Translations under genes and position numbers: made by a program
Notes under the pieces: generated by a model
Database searches by the model: none
Told to the model about the DNA's origin: nothing
Seen by the model: the letters and a program-made list of their open reading frames with translations, nothing else
Source of the DNA: Thereva unica
Taxonomy: Eukaryota > Arthropoda > Insecta > Diptera > Therevidae
Assembly (NCBI GenBank): GCA_949987705.1
Contig: CATLJY010000875.1
Coordinates: forward strand, 62,001 to 126,000
Length of the DNA: 64,000 bases
Reading direction: 5' to 3'
Shown here: in pieces, positions 51,540 through 60,732 of the stretch
How positions within the stretch are numbered: the stretch's first letter is position 1
Layout: each line of letters opens with the position of its first letter

Positions 51540-54412
51540 CTACGGGCCCATCTTTCATACAAGTTGGGGTAAATCTGAGTCCCATCTTGAGATCTGTGAT
51601 CTACCGGCCAACGAGTACAAACCTCTGGCCAATTTTACAGTCGAGTCAAGTTTGCTCTACGGGCCCATCTTTCATACAAGTAGGGGTAAATCTGAGTCCC
51701 ATCTTGAGATCTGTGATCTACCGGCCAACGAGTACAAACCTCTGGCCAATTTTACAGTCGAGTCAAGTTTGCTCTACGGGCCCATCTTTCATACAAGTAG
51801 GGGTAAATCTGAGTCCCATCTTGAGATCTGTGATCTACCGGCCAACGAGTACAAACCTCTGGCCAATTTTACAGTCGAGTCAAGTTTGCTCTACGGGCCC
51901 ATCTTTCATACAAGTAGGGGTAAATCTGAGTCCCATCTTGAGATCTGTGATCTACCGGCCAACGAGTACAAACCTCTGGCCAATTTTACAGTCGAGTCAA
52001 GTTTGCTCTACGGGCCCATCTTTCATACAAGTAGGGGTAAATCTGAGTCCCATCTTGAGATCTGTGATCTACCGGCCAACGAGTACAAACCTCTGGCCAA
52101 TTTTACAGTCGAGTCAAGTTTGCTCTACGGGCCCATCTTTCATACAAGTAGGGGTAAATCTGAGTCCCATCTTGAGATCTGTGATCTACCGGCCAACGAG
52201 TACAAACCTCTGGCCAATTTTACAGTCGAGTCAAGTTTGCTCTACGGGCCCATCTTTCATACAAGTAGGGGTAAATCTGAGTCCCATCTTGAGATCTGTG
52301 ATCTACCGGCCAACGAGTACAAACCTCTGGCCAATTTTACAGTCGAGTCAAGTTTGCTCTACGGGCCCATCTTTCATACAAGTAGGGGTAAATCTGAGTC
52401 CCATCTTGAGATCTGTGATCTACCGGCCAACGAGTACAAACCTCTGGCCAATTTTACAGTCGAGTCAAGTTTGCTCTACGGGCCCATCTTTCATACAAGT
52501 AGGGGTAAATCTGAGTCCCATCTTGAGATCTGTGATCTACCGGCCAACGAGTACAAACCTCTGGCCAATTTTACAGTCGAGTCAAGTTTGCTCTACGGGC
52601 CCATCTTTCATACAAGTAGGGGTAAATCTGAGTCCCATCTTGAGATCTGTGATCTACCGGCCAACGAGTACAAACCTCTGGCCAATTTTACAGTCGAGTC
52701 AAGTTTGCTCTACGGGCCCATCTTTCATACAAGTAGGGGTAAATCTGAGTCCCATCTTGAGATCTGTGATCTACCGGCCAACGAGTACAAACCTCTGGCC
52801 AATTTTACAGTCGAGTCAAGTTTGCTCTACGGGCCCATCTTTCATACAAGTAGGGGTAAATCTGAGTCCCATCTTGAGATCTGTGATCTACCGGCCAACG
52901 AGTACAAACCTCTGGCCAATTTTACAGTCGAGTCAAGTTTGCTCTACGGGCCCATCTTTCATACAAGTAGGGGTAAATCTGAGTCCCATCTTGAGATCTG
53001 TGATCTACCGGCCAACGAGTACAAACCTCTGGCCAATTTTACAGTCGAGTCAAGTTTGCTCTACGGGCCCATCTTTCATACAAGTAGGGGTAAATCTGAG
53101 TCCCATCTTGAGATCTGTGATCTACCGGCCAACGAGTACAAACCTCTGGCCAATTTTACAGTCGAGTCAAGTTTGCTCTACGGGCCCATCTTTCATACAA
53201 GTAGGGGTAAATCTGAGTCCCATCTTGAGATCTGTGATCTACCGGCCAACGAGTACAAACCTCTGGCCAATTTTACAGTCGAGTCAAGTTTGCTCTACGG
53301 GCCCATCTTTCATACAAGTAGGGGTAAATCTGAGTCCCATCTTGAGATCTGTGATCTACCGGCCAACGAGTACAAACCTCTGGCCAATTTTACAGTCGAG
53401 TCAAGTTTGCTCTACGGGCCCATCTTTCATACAAGTAGGGGTAAATCTGAGTCCCATCTTGAGATCTGTGATCTACCGGCCAACGAGTACAAACCTCTGG
53501 CCAATTTTACAGTCGAGTCAAGTTTGCTCTACGGGCCCATCTTTCATACAAGTAGGGGTAAATCTGAGTCCCATCTTGAGATCTGTGATCTACCGGCCAA
53601 CGAGTACAAACCTCTGGCCAATTTTACAGTCGAGTCAAGTTTGCTCTACGGGCCCATCTTTCATACAAGTAGGGGTAAATCTGAGTCCCATCTTGAGATC
53701 TGTGATCTACCGGCCAACGAGTACAAACCTCTGGCCAATTTTACAGTCGAGTCAAGTTTGCTCTACGGGCCCATCTTTCATACAAGTAGGGGTAAATCTG
53801 AGTCCCATCTTGAGATCTGTGATCTACCGGCCAACGAGTACAAACCTCTGGCCAATTTTACAGTCGAGTCAAGTTTGCTCTACGGGCCCATCTTTCATAC
53901 AAGTAGGGGTAAATCTGAGTCCCATCTTGAGATCTGTGATCTACCGGCCAACGAGTACAAACCTCTGGCCAATTTTACAGTCAAGTCAAGTTTGCTCTAC
54001 GGGCCCATCTTTCATATAAGTTGGGGTAAATCTGAGTCCCATCTTGAGATCTGTGATCTACCGGCCAACGAGTACAAACCTCTGGCCAATTTTACAGATC
54101 TGGTCAAGTTTACTCTACGGGCCCATCTTTCATATAAGTTGGGGTAAATCTGAGTCCCATCTTGAGATCTGTGATCTACCGGCCAACGAGTACAAACCTC
54201 TGGCCAATTTTACAGTCGAGTCAAGTTTGCTCTACGGGCCCATCTTTCATACAAGTTGGGGTAAATCTGAGTCCCATCTTGAGATCTGTGATCTACCGGC
54301 CAACGAGTACAAACCTCTGGCCAATTTTACAGTCGAGTCAAGTTTGCTCTACGGGCCCATCTTTCATACAAGTTGGGGTAAATCTGAGTCCCATCTTGAG
54401 ATCTGTGATCTA
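51540..54412 (+). repeat. 117-bp tandem repeat array (about 24-25 copies)
   Basis: Units contain GATCTGTGATCTACCGGCC, AACGAGTACAAACCTCTGGCC, AATTTTACAGTCGAGTC and GGGCCCATCTTTCATACAAG. About 20 central copies look identical; edge copies differ (AAGTTGGGG in place of AAGTAGGGG, and one GATCTGGTC variant at about 54097). Because 117 is 39 codons, two frames stay open through the array, but their products are pure repeats with no start context, so I treat them as incidental. The last unit leads into the BRO gene. Confidence 0.9.
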
Positions 54413-54451
54413 CCGCTATATCAGACTAGTATATATAAGGAAGAAGCAAAC

Positions 54452-55273
54452 ATGTCTTTGATACCGTACAAATTTCCATTAGCTAAATCCGGGAAGAAGG
54501 GTTGTAATTTCAAATGCTATGCATTATTTACAGCCGACGGATCGATTTATTGCAAGTTGAAAGAGTTTGCTCTCCTTTTGGGGTATGCTGAACCAAAGAA
54601 AGCATACAAGATTGTAGACAAGGCGCATAAAATAACATGGTCAAAGTTAGTTGAGACTTTGGAGTCTCCTCCCCGCTCACCGAAAAACTGGCATCCTAAA
54701 ACGTTATTCGTAACTGAACCTGGTATCAACTCGCTATTTATGGACTCAAAATTACCAGCAGCCAGGCGCTATAAGAGGTTTGTAGTCGAAAATGTGTTGC
54801 CATCGATCCGCAAGAATGGCTTCTACGTTATGCCGCAAATCGTGCGGACACAGCCCGCAGATACGAAACGAATTGACACTTTAATGACAATGATTCAGGG
54901 AAGTCATAGAATGCTTGAGAGAAGGGATAGAATGCTTGAGCAATCCCATGAAAGAATAGCCGAGATGAAGCCGCGTGTCGCTGTTATGCCGGAGAATAGC
55001 TCTAGAAAACACAGATTTATGATATATCACAACAAAACGAAATCTTGCTACCGCTTCCTTCGACCACAGGAGCGGTATGCCAAAAAAGCAATCGAGCGCA
55101 TCGACCAGGACAGTGAAGAGCTCGTGTTTGACCAGCACAACGTCCCCAACGCCATGAACATCATGAATCGCGTTAAGGAAATACTACCGGCGGATTCGTT
55201 CAAAGCCCGAAACAACACGATAACAAGCGACAAACCAATCACAGAGATTGTACTCAGAGTGATAAATGAATAG
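54452..55273 (+). CDS. bro: BRO family protein (273 aa)
   Basis: Baculovirus-repeated-ORF proteins bind DNA/nucleosomes and are thought to modulate host transcription or chromatin. The start Met 54452 follows ATAAG at 54435-54439 inside a TATATATAAGG sequence. The frame is also open upstream into the 117-bp array, which I do not count. The BRO-N domain spans about residues 15-125: a FKCYALFTADGSIYCKLKEF block, KTLFVTEPGINSLFMDSKLP and FVVENVLPSIRKNGFY, all characteristic. The C-terminal half holds a helical MLERRDRMLEQSHERI segment and a TxxS-type domain (YHNKTKSCYRFLRPQ) common in BRO proteins. The frame is intact. Confidence 0.85.
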   Translation: MSLIPYKFPLAKSGKKGCNFKCYALFTADGSIYCKLKEFALLLGYAEPKKAYKIVDKAHKITWSKLVETLESPPRSPKNWHPKTLFVTEPGINSLFMDSKLPAARRYKRFVVENVLPSIRKNGFYVMPQIVRTQPADTKRIDTLMTMIQGSHRMLERRDRMLEQSHERIAEMKPRVAVMPENSSRKHRFMIYHNKTKSCYRFLRPQERYAKKAIERIDQDSEELVFDQHNVPNAMNIMNRVKEILPADSFKARNNTITSDKPITEIVLRVINE

Positions 55274-55351
55274 ACCCACACTCAACATATATAGCCGATA
55301 AATATTTTTTTCAGCTCCAGTCTATGCCCGCCCAACCACCAATAAGTACAG

Positions 55352-55806
55352 ATGGCACTAGAGAGATTCAGTATAAAGTTCACGTGGGGGGGATGGCGAA
55401 TTCGAGTGCTGGGTGTTCAAGGCAGGCGAGAATGACACCTTTTTAGTTATAGACGAATTTTGCGCCCTGTTTGATTGCCCCGAATGGAAGTGGATTGGAC
55501 GGTATACGACGAGGTATTTTACTCGATTGACGATTTTGCCGCTGTGTTTGGTTGCCCCAGCTGGAAGAGGGTTGTTCGGAAGCAGTACGCAGACGAGACG
55601 ACTACATTGCGCGACCTGCTGCAGACACTGCCCCCGGCATCCGGATCCGCGCGCCTGGAACCTTGCTGCCCGAGACGATTTTCGTGCCCGATTATATCGC
55701 CGACACATTGGTAGTTCGCTCTCAGAAACCCAGGTGCAAGAGACATTCCGAATTCATACTCGAAACCATGCTGCCGCTGGTCCAGAGGAATGCCAACTTT
55801 ATCTAG
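55352..55806 (+). pseudogene. Second BRO copy, frameshifted and internally duplicated
   Basis: Met 55352 (ATAAG at 55342-55346) opens a BRO-N-like frame that shifts at the G7 run at about 55386. Downstream, VIDEFCALFDCPEWK and the similar SIDDFAAVFGCPSWK lie in different frames within 80 bp, indicating a small internal duplication. A BRO-like end (PETIFVPDYIAD...FILETMLPLVQ) reads in a third frame to the stop at 55806. At least two frame changes make it non-functional unless the homopolymer is a sequencing error, which would repair only the first. Confidence 0.7.
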
Positions 55807-55845
55807 AATACATGTATAAAAAATAAAAGATGATATTTTGCTAAA

Positions 55846-58344
55846 CTAGTTTTTTTTATTAAAATAATTTGTAATCTTGTTGCTTTGCTGGGGCGGGGGC
55901 TGGCCGCGCTTGGTGGTGCGCTTCTTCTCGCCGAACCCCTCCAGCACGATGCCGGCTGGCGCAAAGATGCGGTTGAGCGGGTCGACGATTTGGGTGTCGA
56001 TGTAAAAGACCAGATCGAGTGCGTGGCCCTCGGCGCGGTACTCGTCCAGCGACACTGCCTTGTCGCGCTTCAGCTTGCCGCCATTCTCGACGATGAGGAA
56101 CCCGATGCGCTCGCCTATGGGCAGCTTCGAAATCAGGCCCTGCTCCATCTGCCTGTATACGACGGTGGCGTGCGGCGGGGGATTCTTGTAGTCGGACTTG
56201 CTAAACGTCTTGGTGATCACGTACTTTTCAATGGGGTACTCGTTGTGGAGAATCTGCTGCTTCACGCGCGCCACCAGGTCTACGGCGGCAGAGGGACCCT
56301 CCTTCAGGAACCCGACGACGGCCTGCTTCATCGTTTCGTTGGCCAGCAGGCAGTTGTCGCGCCGCTTGATCTCGATGCCCTTGCAGTCAAACTTCGGCTC
56401 CGCGTCGACGCTCGTCTTGAGGAAGCCTGTGTAGCGCTTCTTGGCCAGCAGCAGCAGGCAGGTATACACCTTCTCAAACTCTAGCTTGATGATGCCGGTC
56501 CCGATGGCGGCTGTGATGCGGTCGGCCATCTCTGTGCCCATCCCGATCAGCTGGTCGGCCGAGTACTCGCGAAAGCACACAAACACCGAGTCCGTGTCCC
56601 CGTACACGATGGTGGCGGTCGGGTAGCACTGCTCCACCTGCTTGATGACAGACTCGATCAGTCGGCGGCCGTACGCCGTCACGCTGGCCGCAATCTCGAT
56701 GCACGGTATCTTGGAGTGCACGGCGCCGGTGAACCCGTATATCGAGTTGGCCACGAGCTTGTAGCTGAGTTGCAGGGCGTTGAGCAGCTTGACGCGGCCT
56801 GCATCGGTGGTCGTCTTGATGAGTTGTCTTACGCGCTTGCGCTCGGACAGCAGCGTTGACAGCACGCACGGCAGCACGCCCGGCCGTTCGGTGGCGAACC
56901 GCGCCCCTATCGGCGACTCGTTGTACTGCGGCGGTGTATCACCTGTGTCGAGCAAGAGTGTCGAATAGCAAATGTTGTACGAGACCATGATGGAGGGGTA
57001 CAGCGAAGCAAAGTCGAGCGTGATGGTGGGGTCGGTGTAGTAGGCGCACTTTGGCTGCACCACCGTGGCCCCCTGGTATGTCTTTTTGCTGGCCGTCTGG
57101 GCGCCCTCCACGCTGGAAAACTGCGGTATGATGTAGGTACCATAGATATGCGCCTGCAGCATGTTGAGGATCTGGAACTGCACGCCCTTTTCCAGCACGT
57201 TGCCCAGCGTCGATTTCATCACGTGCGCCATCATGAAGGCGTTCAGCACCATGTCAAGCTTGTCGAGGATGCGGCTCACCAGCATCGCGTCCTGCACGCA
57301 GTACTCTACCAGCTTCATGCGCGCCTCGGCCGACTCCCTAAACATTGGCGTGATCTGTTTGTAGTCCATCTCAATCTTTTGCTCGTCTAAAAGAATCTTG
57401 CCGACATCGTCTAGCTTGTACGAGCGCAGGGAGCGGAGGTAGTCGCGCCGCACAATCTTGAGCGCGTCCATGCACACGAATGAATGGGGGCGGAAAAATA
57501 CTACTGTGCCGCCACTCAGGCTCACCATCTCGAAAATGTCTTGGGAGACCCCAAGCAGCGCGCAGCGGTCCACAATGTAGCGCAAGTCGAAATCAAGGAC
57601 GTTCCAGCCAGTCACAAGACTGCAGTTTGAGGTGCGCACAAACTCGATGAATGCGGCCAGCAGGTCCCGCTCGGTGGCAAAGGTGCAAATCTCGGTGTCG
57701 GTATCGCTGGTGGCGGGAAGGTCCAGTCCGAACGCAATCTTGCGCGCCGTATTGCCGTCTGTCCGCTTCACGATGCAGCCGATCAAAAAAATTTTATCCC
57801 CGGGATTCTGGGCAGACGGAAAGGCGCCGTCGCTCAAGCACTCAATGTCCAGGCATACGGTAGTCACGGGGTACACCGGCTCCTCGTCCACGGGCACAAT
57901 CTGGTGTGGCTCGACCGAGCCGTGCGGACAGTCGTCCGCCAGGTCAAAGTGGGTGCCCAGCTTGGTCTTGGCGTAGAAATACCCGTAAAAGTTGAAGATG
58001 TGGTCGTAGATGCCAAGGCGGGGGTGCTCAAACAGCAGGTCGCTGCACATATCCCCGATGCTGCGCAGGCTGGTCGTCGATATGCGTATGTACTTGGCGG
58101 GGTGATTGAACCCGCGAAAGTTGGTGCGCTCGACCTCGGTTATCGATGCGATGTGCTGCTCGTGGTCGGCCAGCAGCTCCCAGCACTGGCGCGGCGATAC
58201 GACTCCGGCATCGATGTAGAACTCGTACTCGAAATTGCGCACAGTCAGGCGGTGGGGGGTGCCACAGTTGTCGACACCATGTATGACGATGTTGGTGCTC
58301 TTGCCTGTCGGGGGCTCAACGTTGATCAGCATCAAGCGCTCCAT
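55846..58344 (-). CDS. dnapol: B-family DNA polymerase, viral (832 aa)
   Basis: Replicative polymerase with proofreading. The 3'-5' exonuclease has Exo I (VCLDIECL, Asp166/Glu168), Exo II (TGWNVLDFDLRY, Asp251/253) and Exo III (YCVQDAM, Tyr348/Asp352). Polymerase motif A is LDFASLYPSIM (Asp444), motif B is KLVANSIYGFTG (529-540), and motif C is VYGDTDSVF (Asp583/585). A KKRYTGF palm block follows. The order and the SLYPSI/YGDTDS forms are those of RNA-primed delta-like viral polymerases, not protein-primed adintovirus/Maverick ones. At 832 residues it is shorter than most baculovirus or nudivirus homologues, mainly at the N-terminus. The frame is fully intact. It is last in a tight minus-strand gene row and lacks TAAG upstream, consistent with early expression. 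Confidence 0.95.
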   Translation of the reverse strand: MERLMLINVEPPTGKSTNIVIHGVDNCGTPHRLTVRNFEYEFYIDAGVVSPRQCWELLADHEQHIASITEVERTNFRGFNHPAKYIRISTTSLRSIGDMCSDLLFEHPRLGIYDHIFNFYGYFYAKTKLGTHFDLADDCPHGSVEPHQIVPVDEEPVYPVTTVCLDIECLSDGAFPSAQNPGDKIFLIGCIVKRTDGNTARKIAFGLDLPATSDTDTEICTFATERDLLAAFIEFVRTSNCSLVTGWNVLDFDLRYIVDRCALLGVSQDIFEMVSLSGGTVVFFRPHSFVCMDALKIVRRDYLRSLRSYKLDDVGKILLDEQKIEMDYKQITPMFRESAEARMKLVEYCVQDAMLVSRILDKLDMVLNAFMMAHVMKSTLGNVLEKGVQFQILNMLQAHIYGTYIIPQFSSVEGAQTASKKTYQGATVVQPKCAYYTDPTITLDFASLYPSIMVSYNICYSTLLLDTGDTPPQYNESPIGARFATERPGVLPCVLSTLLSERKRVRQLIKTTTDAGRVKLLNALQLSYKLVANSIYGFTGAVHSKIPCIEIAASVTAYGRRLIESVIKQVEQCYPTATIVYGDTDSVFVCFREYSADQLIGMGTEMADRITAAIGTGIIKLEFEKVYTCLLLLAKKRYTGFLKTSVDAEPKFDCKGIEIKRRDNCLLANETMKQAVVGFLKEGPSAAVDLVARVKQQILHNEYPIEKYVITKTFSKSDYKNPPPHATVVYRQMEQGLISKLPIGERIGFLIVENGGKLKRDKAVSLDEYRAEGHALDLVFYIDTQIVDPLNRIFAPAGIVLEGFGEKKRTTKRGQPPPQQSNKITNYFNKKN

Positions 58345-58353
58345 TGAGAAAGA

Positions 58354-58509
58354 TTATTGGGTGTGCACGAGGTTGCGGTTTTGCGTCTGGAGGAGGAGGT
58401 ACTTGAGTACCGTGTCGCTGGAGAAAATGAGTAGATTCTTGGTGCAAAAGTAAACAACGACTGGTGCCAGTACCCAAACAGCCAAGCTAATTATACGGCC
58501 GGCCGCCAT
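58354..58509 (-). CDS. Tiny membrane protein (51 aa)
   Basis: A short frame between two larger minus-strand genes, 9 bp before the polymerase start and 15 bp after the preceding stop. After a four-residue start, one hydrophobic span (residues about 6-22: IISLAVWVLAPVVVYF) is followed by a Leu-rich second half and a polar tail. TTAAG at 58515-58519 lies five bases upstream of the ATG. The exact fit between neighbours plus the promoter motif support a real gene. No family assigned. Confidence 0.55.
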   Translation of the reverse strand: MAAGRIISLAVWVLAPVVVYFCTKNLLIFSSDTVLKYLLLQTQNRNLVHTQ

Positions 58510-58524
58510 ATTGGCTTAATTGAT

Positions 58525-59136
58525 TCAATCGGTGTTGTAAATCGTAAAATCCTTGATGCCGGTCGATTCAAACTTGAGGTAGGCGAGCGGTTCGTGGCGG
58601 CGGAGGCGGTGTATTGGCTTGGCGATGCAGTTTAGGTAGAATGTCTGGTTGCGGTACATGAATTTGACAGACTTGCTATCGAGCTTGTTGGGGTCCTCCA
58701 GCACGTTGCTGAGCACGATATCGTCATTGACCGTCAGTTCAGACTTGTCGATGCGGAACTTGGCAAAGCACTCGCCAAATTCGTTGAATAGGAGGGCAGT
58801 CATGGCGCGGCTCTTGTTTTTGAACTGCAGCCTAAAGGCGTACGAGTCGCTCAGGCCCAGCATGTGGTACACGTGCTCGTTCTGGACATTGGTAGTGGTG
58901 TGGTTGGTGGGCACGCTCTTCAGGTTGGGCATGTCTTTGTAGGGGACAATCTTATGGTCGGACAGGTATGTGTTTTCCTGCAGGTTAAAGCTCGATATGT
59001 GGTCGGTGGGAGCGGCGGGGGCCGTGAAAGCGGCCGTGGTGCCAGATTTCTTGCGCTTGTAAAAGTACATCACAGCGACCGCCACCAGCGCCACCGCTAC
59101 GACAGCGACCACCATGTATATATACTTGCGTTCCAT
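58525..59136 (-). CDS. N-terminally anchored envelope-type protein (203 aa)
   Basis: Not recognised. Met 59136 directly follows ATAAG (59137-59141), a strong late signal. Residues 6-26 form one membrane span after a short MERK start, followed by basic KRKK, giving a type II or signal-anchor topology. The ectodomain (about 170 residues) is rich in Asn, Thr and Phe with only two Cys. Several PIF proteins of baculovirus-like viruses have this layout, but the low Cys count argues against PIF-3. The frame is intact. Confidence 0.6.
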   Translation of the reverse strand: MERKYIYMVVAVVAVALVAVAVMYFYKRKKSGTTAAFTAPAAPTDHISSFNLQENTYLSDHKIVPYKDMPNLKSVPTNHTTTNVQNEHVYHMLGLSDSYAFRLQFKNKSRAMTALLFNEFGECFAKFRIDKSELTVNDDIVLSNVLEDPNKLDSKSVKFMYRNQTFYLNCIAKPIHRLRRHEPLAYLKFESTGIKDFTIYNTD

Positions 59137-59141
59137 CTTAT

Positions 59142-59255
59142 TTATTTTTTCTTTTGCAGCGCGAAATAAACAATTACCGCGAATATGATTGATAGAAACA
59201 CAACCATGGAAATACCAACAATATATTTAGTCTCAAGCATCGTATACATATGCAT
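59142..59255 (-). CDS. Tiny membrane protein (37 aa)
   Basis: The start overlaps the stop of the preceding LEF-5-like gene (TAATG, shared base 59255). The product has one membrane span (about residues 11-31: YIVGISMVVFLSIIFAVIVYF) and a Lys-rich end. TTAAG at 59261-59265 lies a few bases upstream, inside the preceding gene. The stop is 5 bp from the next ATG. It is too small for most gene finders; evidence is spacing, the span and the promoter motif. Confidence 0.5.
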   Translation of the reverse strand: MHMYTMLETKYIVGISMVVFLSIIFAVIVYFALQKKK

Positions 59256-59506
59256 TACTTCTTAAAGACCTTGCCGCAGTCCCGGCACCTGACGACCACC
59301 GTCTCCCCCTCGTCGGCGCTGCGGAGCTGTTGCATCGTGACGGTGGTGTTGCGGTGGTCACACTCCTCGTCCAGGAACCCCTGCTGGCTCCCAAACACGC
59401 GGTAGAACCGGATGCTGTCGGCGAAACGAGCAGGCGGCGGCCCAGCGCTCTCTGCCGCGGCTACCTGCTGCCTCAGCTCTTGTACCCTGGAAATAGAGAT
59501 AAGCAT
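59255..59506 (-). CDS. lef-5: LEF-5-like / TFIIS-type zinc-ribbon protein (83 aa)
   Basis: LEF-5 is a late transcription factor of baculovirus-like viruses whose C-terminus is a TFIIS-type zinc ribbon. Here residues about 49-80 show Cys49-x-His51, then TVTMQQLRSADEGETVVVRC with the diagnostic Q-x-R-S-A-D-E block, and Cys74-x2-Cys77 (RCRDCGKVF). The remaining about 48 residues hold a short helical region. The protein is much shorter than baculovirus LEF-5, so an upstream part may be lost or the gene may be naturally small. A TFIIS-like factor of another origin is the alternative. Its ATG overlaps the ATG of the divergent gene at 59505 (CATG). It has no TAAG motif, in keeping with early expression. 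Confidence 0.6.
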   Translation of the reverse strand: MLISISRVQELRQQVAAAESAGPPPARFADSIRFYRVFGSQQGFLDEECDHRNTTVTMQQLRSADEGETVVVRCRDCGKVFKK

Positions 59507-59879
59507 GTTTAGTAAATTTTACTACTGCAACCGCATAATGCAAAAGCTACACCGCGTAATCAAGAAGATTGACCACACCGACGACTACTCGCTCGACGAA
59601 CTTGAGGCCATGGCCGATGAACTGGTAGCGCTCAACGACACCATGACGGCGGGCATGCCGGAGAAAAAAATATTTAGCCTGCCTATGGACAATGTGCTGG
59701 CGATCGTCATCGCGAAGCAGGTGCAGGTCATGCGCGAGCAGCACATTGATCTGATGGACGAAATCACCGAAAATATGCTGACGTACGAGATTACTGGCGG
59801 CGTCAGGCTGGTCGAGTTTGGCCAGTACATGCGCTATGTGCTGGTGCGCCGGTTCAACCGCGATCTGAGGCAGAAATAG
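59505..59879 (+). CDS. Unrecognised helical protein (124 aa)
   Basis: Met 59505 follows ATAAG at 59499-59503 by one base. The start codon overlaps that of the divergent LEF-5-like gene. The product is strongly helical, with alternating Leu/Met and charged residues (ELEAMADELVALND, VLAIVIAKQVQVM) and a basic C-terminus. No membrane span. The gene converges on the 253-residue gene, only 8 bp away. Confidence 0.55.
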   Translation: MFSKFYYCNRIMQKLHRVIKKIDHTDDYSLDELEAMADELVALNDTMTAGMPEKKIFSLPMDNVLAIVIAKQVQVMREQHIDLMDEITENMLTYEITGGVRLVEFGQYMRYVLVRRFNRDLRQK

Positions 59880-59887
59880 TCGATACC

Positions 59888-60649
59888 TCAGTCAAACTCG
59901 ACGCGGGAGGGCGGCATTGCGAGTTTGAGGCGCTGCTCCGAGAGGATATGCGTGTAGTAGATCTTTACCTCCATTTGTTGGTCAAAGAACTTTTGCATGC
60001 ACTGGACGAGGGGCTCGGAGAAGAACTCGATGTAGTTGCGCAGCACAATCTTGAGCACGGCCTGCTGGAGTTTGGCCCACGTCTCGAGGTAGGCGGTGAT
60101 GGCCGGTATGGTGAGCTCATTGGATGACTCCATGTCGTCGAGCATGCTTTTTTGCCGCAAAACATTGGTGGTCAGCTCGCAGAGCTGCTGCCGCCCGACC
60201 GAACTGCGCGAGCTCGTGCGCTTGCAGAGCTCCGTCAGCACCTTGAAGTAGTCGCGTTCCAGGTACACGGCCGACGATTTGCAGGCCGAGGACGGCTCGG
60301 TCTTGCGCATAAAGACCTTGTATTCGGGTAGCGCAATCTGGTCGTTTTTCGACATGCCGGTGTAGAGCTCTCGCATCAGGTCGACCGCCTCGTACAGCAG
60401 CCTGTAGAGGAATGAAATATATTTTTCGTAGTCGCCGCGCGCCCGCTGGGTGGTGATCGACCGGTATATGACGTCTAGGAAACGGGACACGTACACGCAG
60501 AGGTTCACGAACGAGTCCTGCACCGTCTTGAGCTGGACCGGGGACGATAGCACACAATCGACAAACACGTTGAACGGCTTTTCGAGCTTCGGAGTGAGTG
60601 GCAGCAGGTGGACCATGTATCGCTGCATCTGTTTGACCCTTTCGTTCAT
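59888..60649 (-). CDS. Unrecognised helical protein (253 aa)
   Basis: An intact frame from Met 60649 with ATAAG at 60651-60655, one base upstream. Largely alpha-helical, rich in Leu, Tyr and Arg, with several Cys and no membrane span. Features are YEKYISFLYRLLYEAVDLM (about 94-112) and a C-terminal LSEQRLKLAMPPSRVEFD. A structural or nucleocapsid role would fit the late motif, but no family is recognised. The first dozen codons are duplicated just upstream (60656-60732). Confidence 0.6.
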   Translation of the reverse strand: MNERVKQMQRYMVHLLPLTPKLEKPFNVFVDCVLSSPVQLKTVQDSFVNLCVYVSRFLDVIYRSITTQRARGDYEKYISFLYRLLYEAVDLMRELYTGMSKNDQIALPEYKVFMRKTEPSSACKSSAVYLERDYFKVLTELCKRTSSRSSVGRQQLCELTTNVLRQKSMLDDMESSNELTIPAITAYLETWAKLQQAVLKIVLRNYIEFFSEPLVQCMQKFFDQQMEVKIYYTHILSEQRLKLAMPPSRVEFD

Positions 60650-60655
60650 ACTTAT

Positions 60656-60732
60656 TTTTCTGCAGACCCGAGCTGGCGAGCGGCGGGTGGACCATGTATC
60701 GCTGCATCTGTTTGGCCCCTTTGCTCATACCT
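60656..60732 (-). repeat. Duplicated 5' end of the 253-aa gene
   Basis: About 78 bp repeat the segment 60605-60665: both have GGTGGACCATGTATCGCTGC, ATCTGTTTG and a CAT start codon before a T-rich/CTGCAG end. In the extra copy the late motif is changed from ATAAG to ATAGG, and its frame runs out of register, so it is probably silent. Confidence 0.75.

Noticed and set aside
51587..54147. Two 800-residue open frames through the 117-bp array as repeat proteins
   Set aside because: The unit is exactly 39 codons, so frames stay open by arithmetic; the initiator context is poor, there is no non-repeat domain, and two different frames are equally open.
55846..58344. Polymerase as a Maverick/adintovirus or polinton protein-primed enzyme
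   Set aside because: The exonuclease and palm motifs are of the RNA-primed delta-like type, and no polinton integrase, adenain or double-jelly-roll capsid is nearby.
58525..59136. The 203-residue protein as PIF-3
   Set aside because: Length and N-terminal anchor fit, but only two Cys are present where PIF-3 is Cys-rich.
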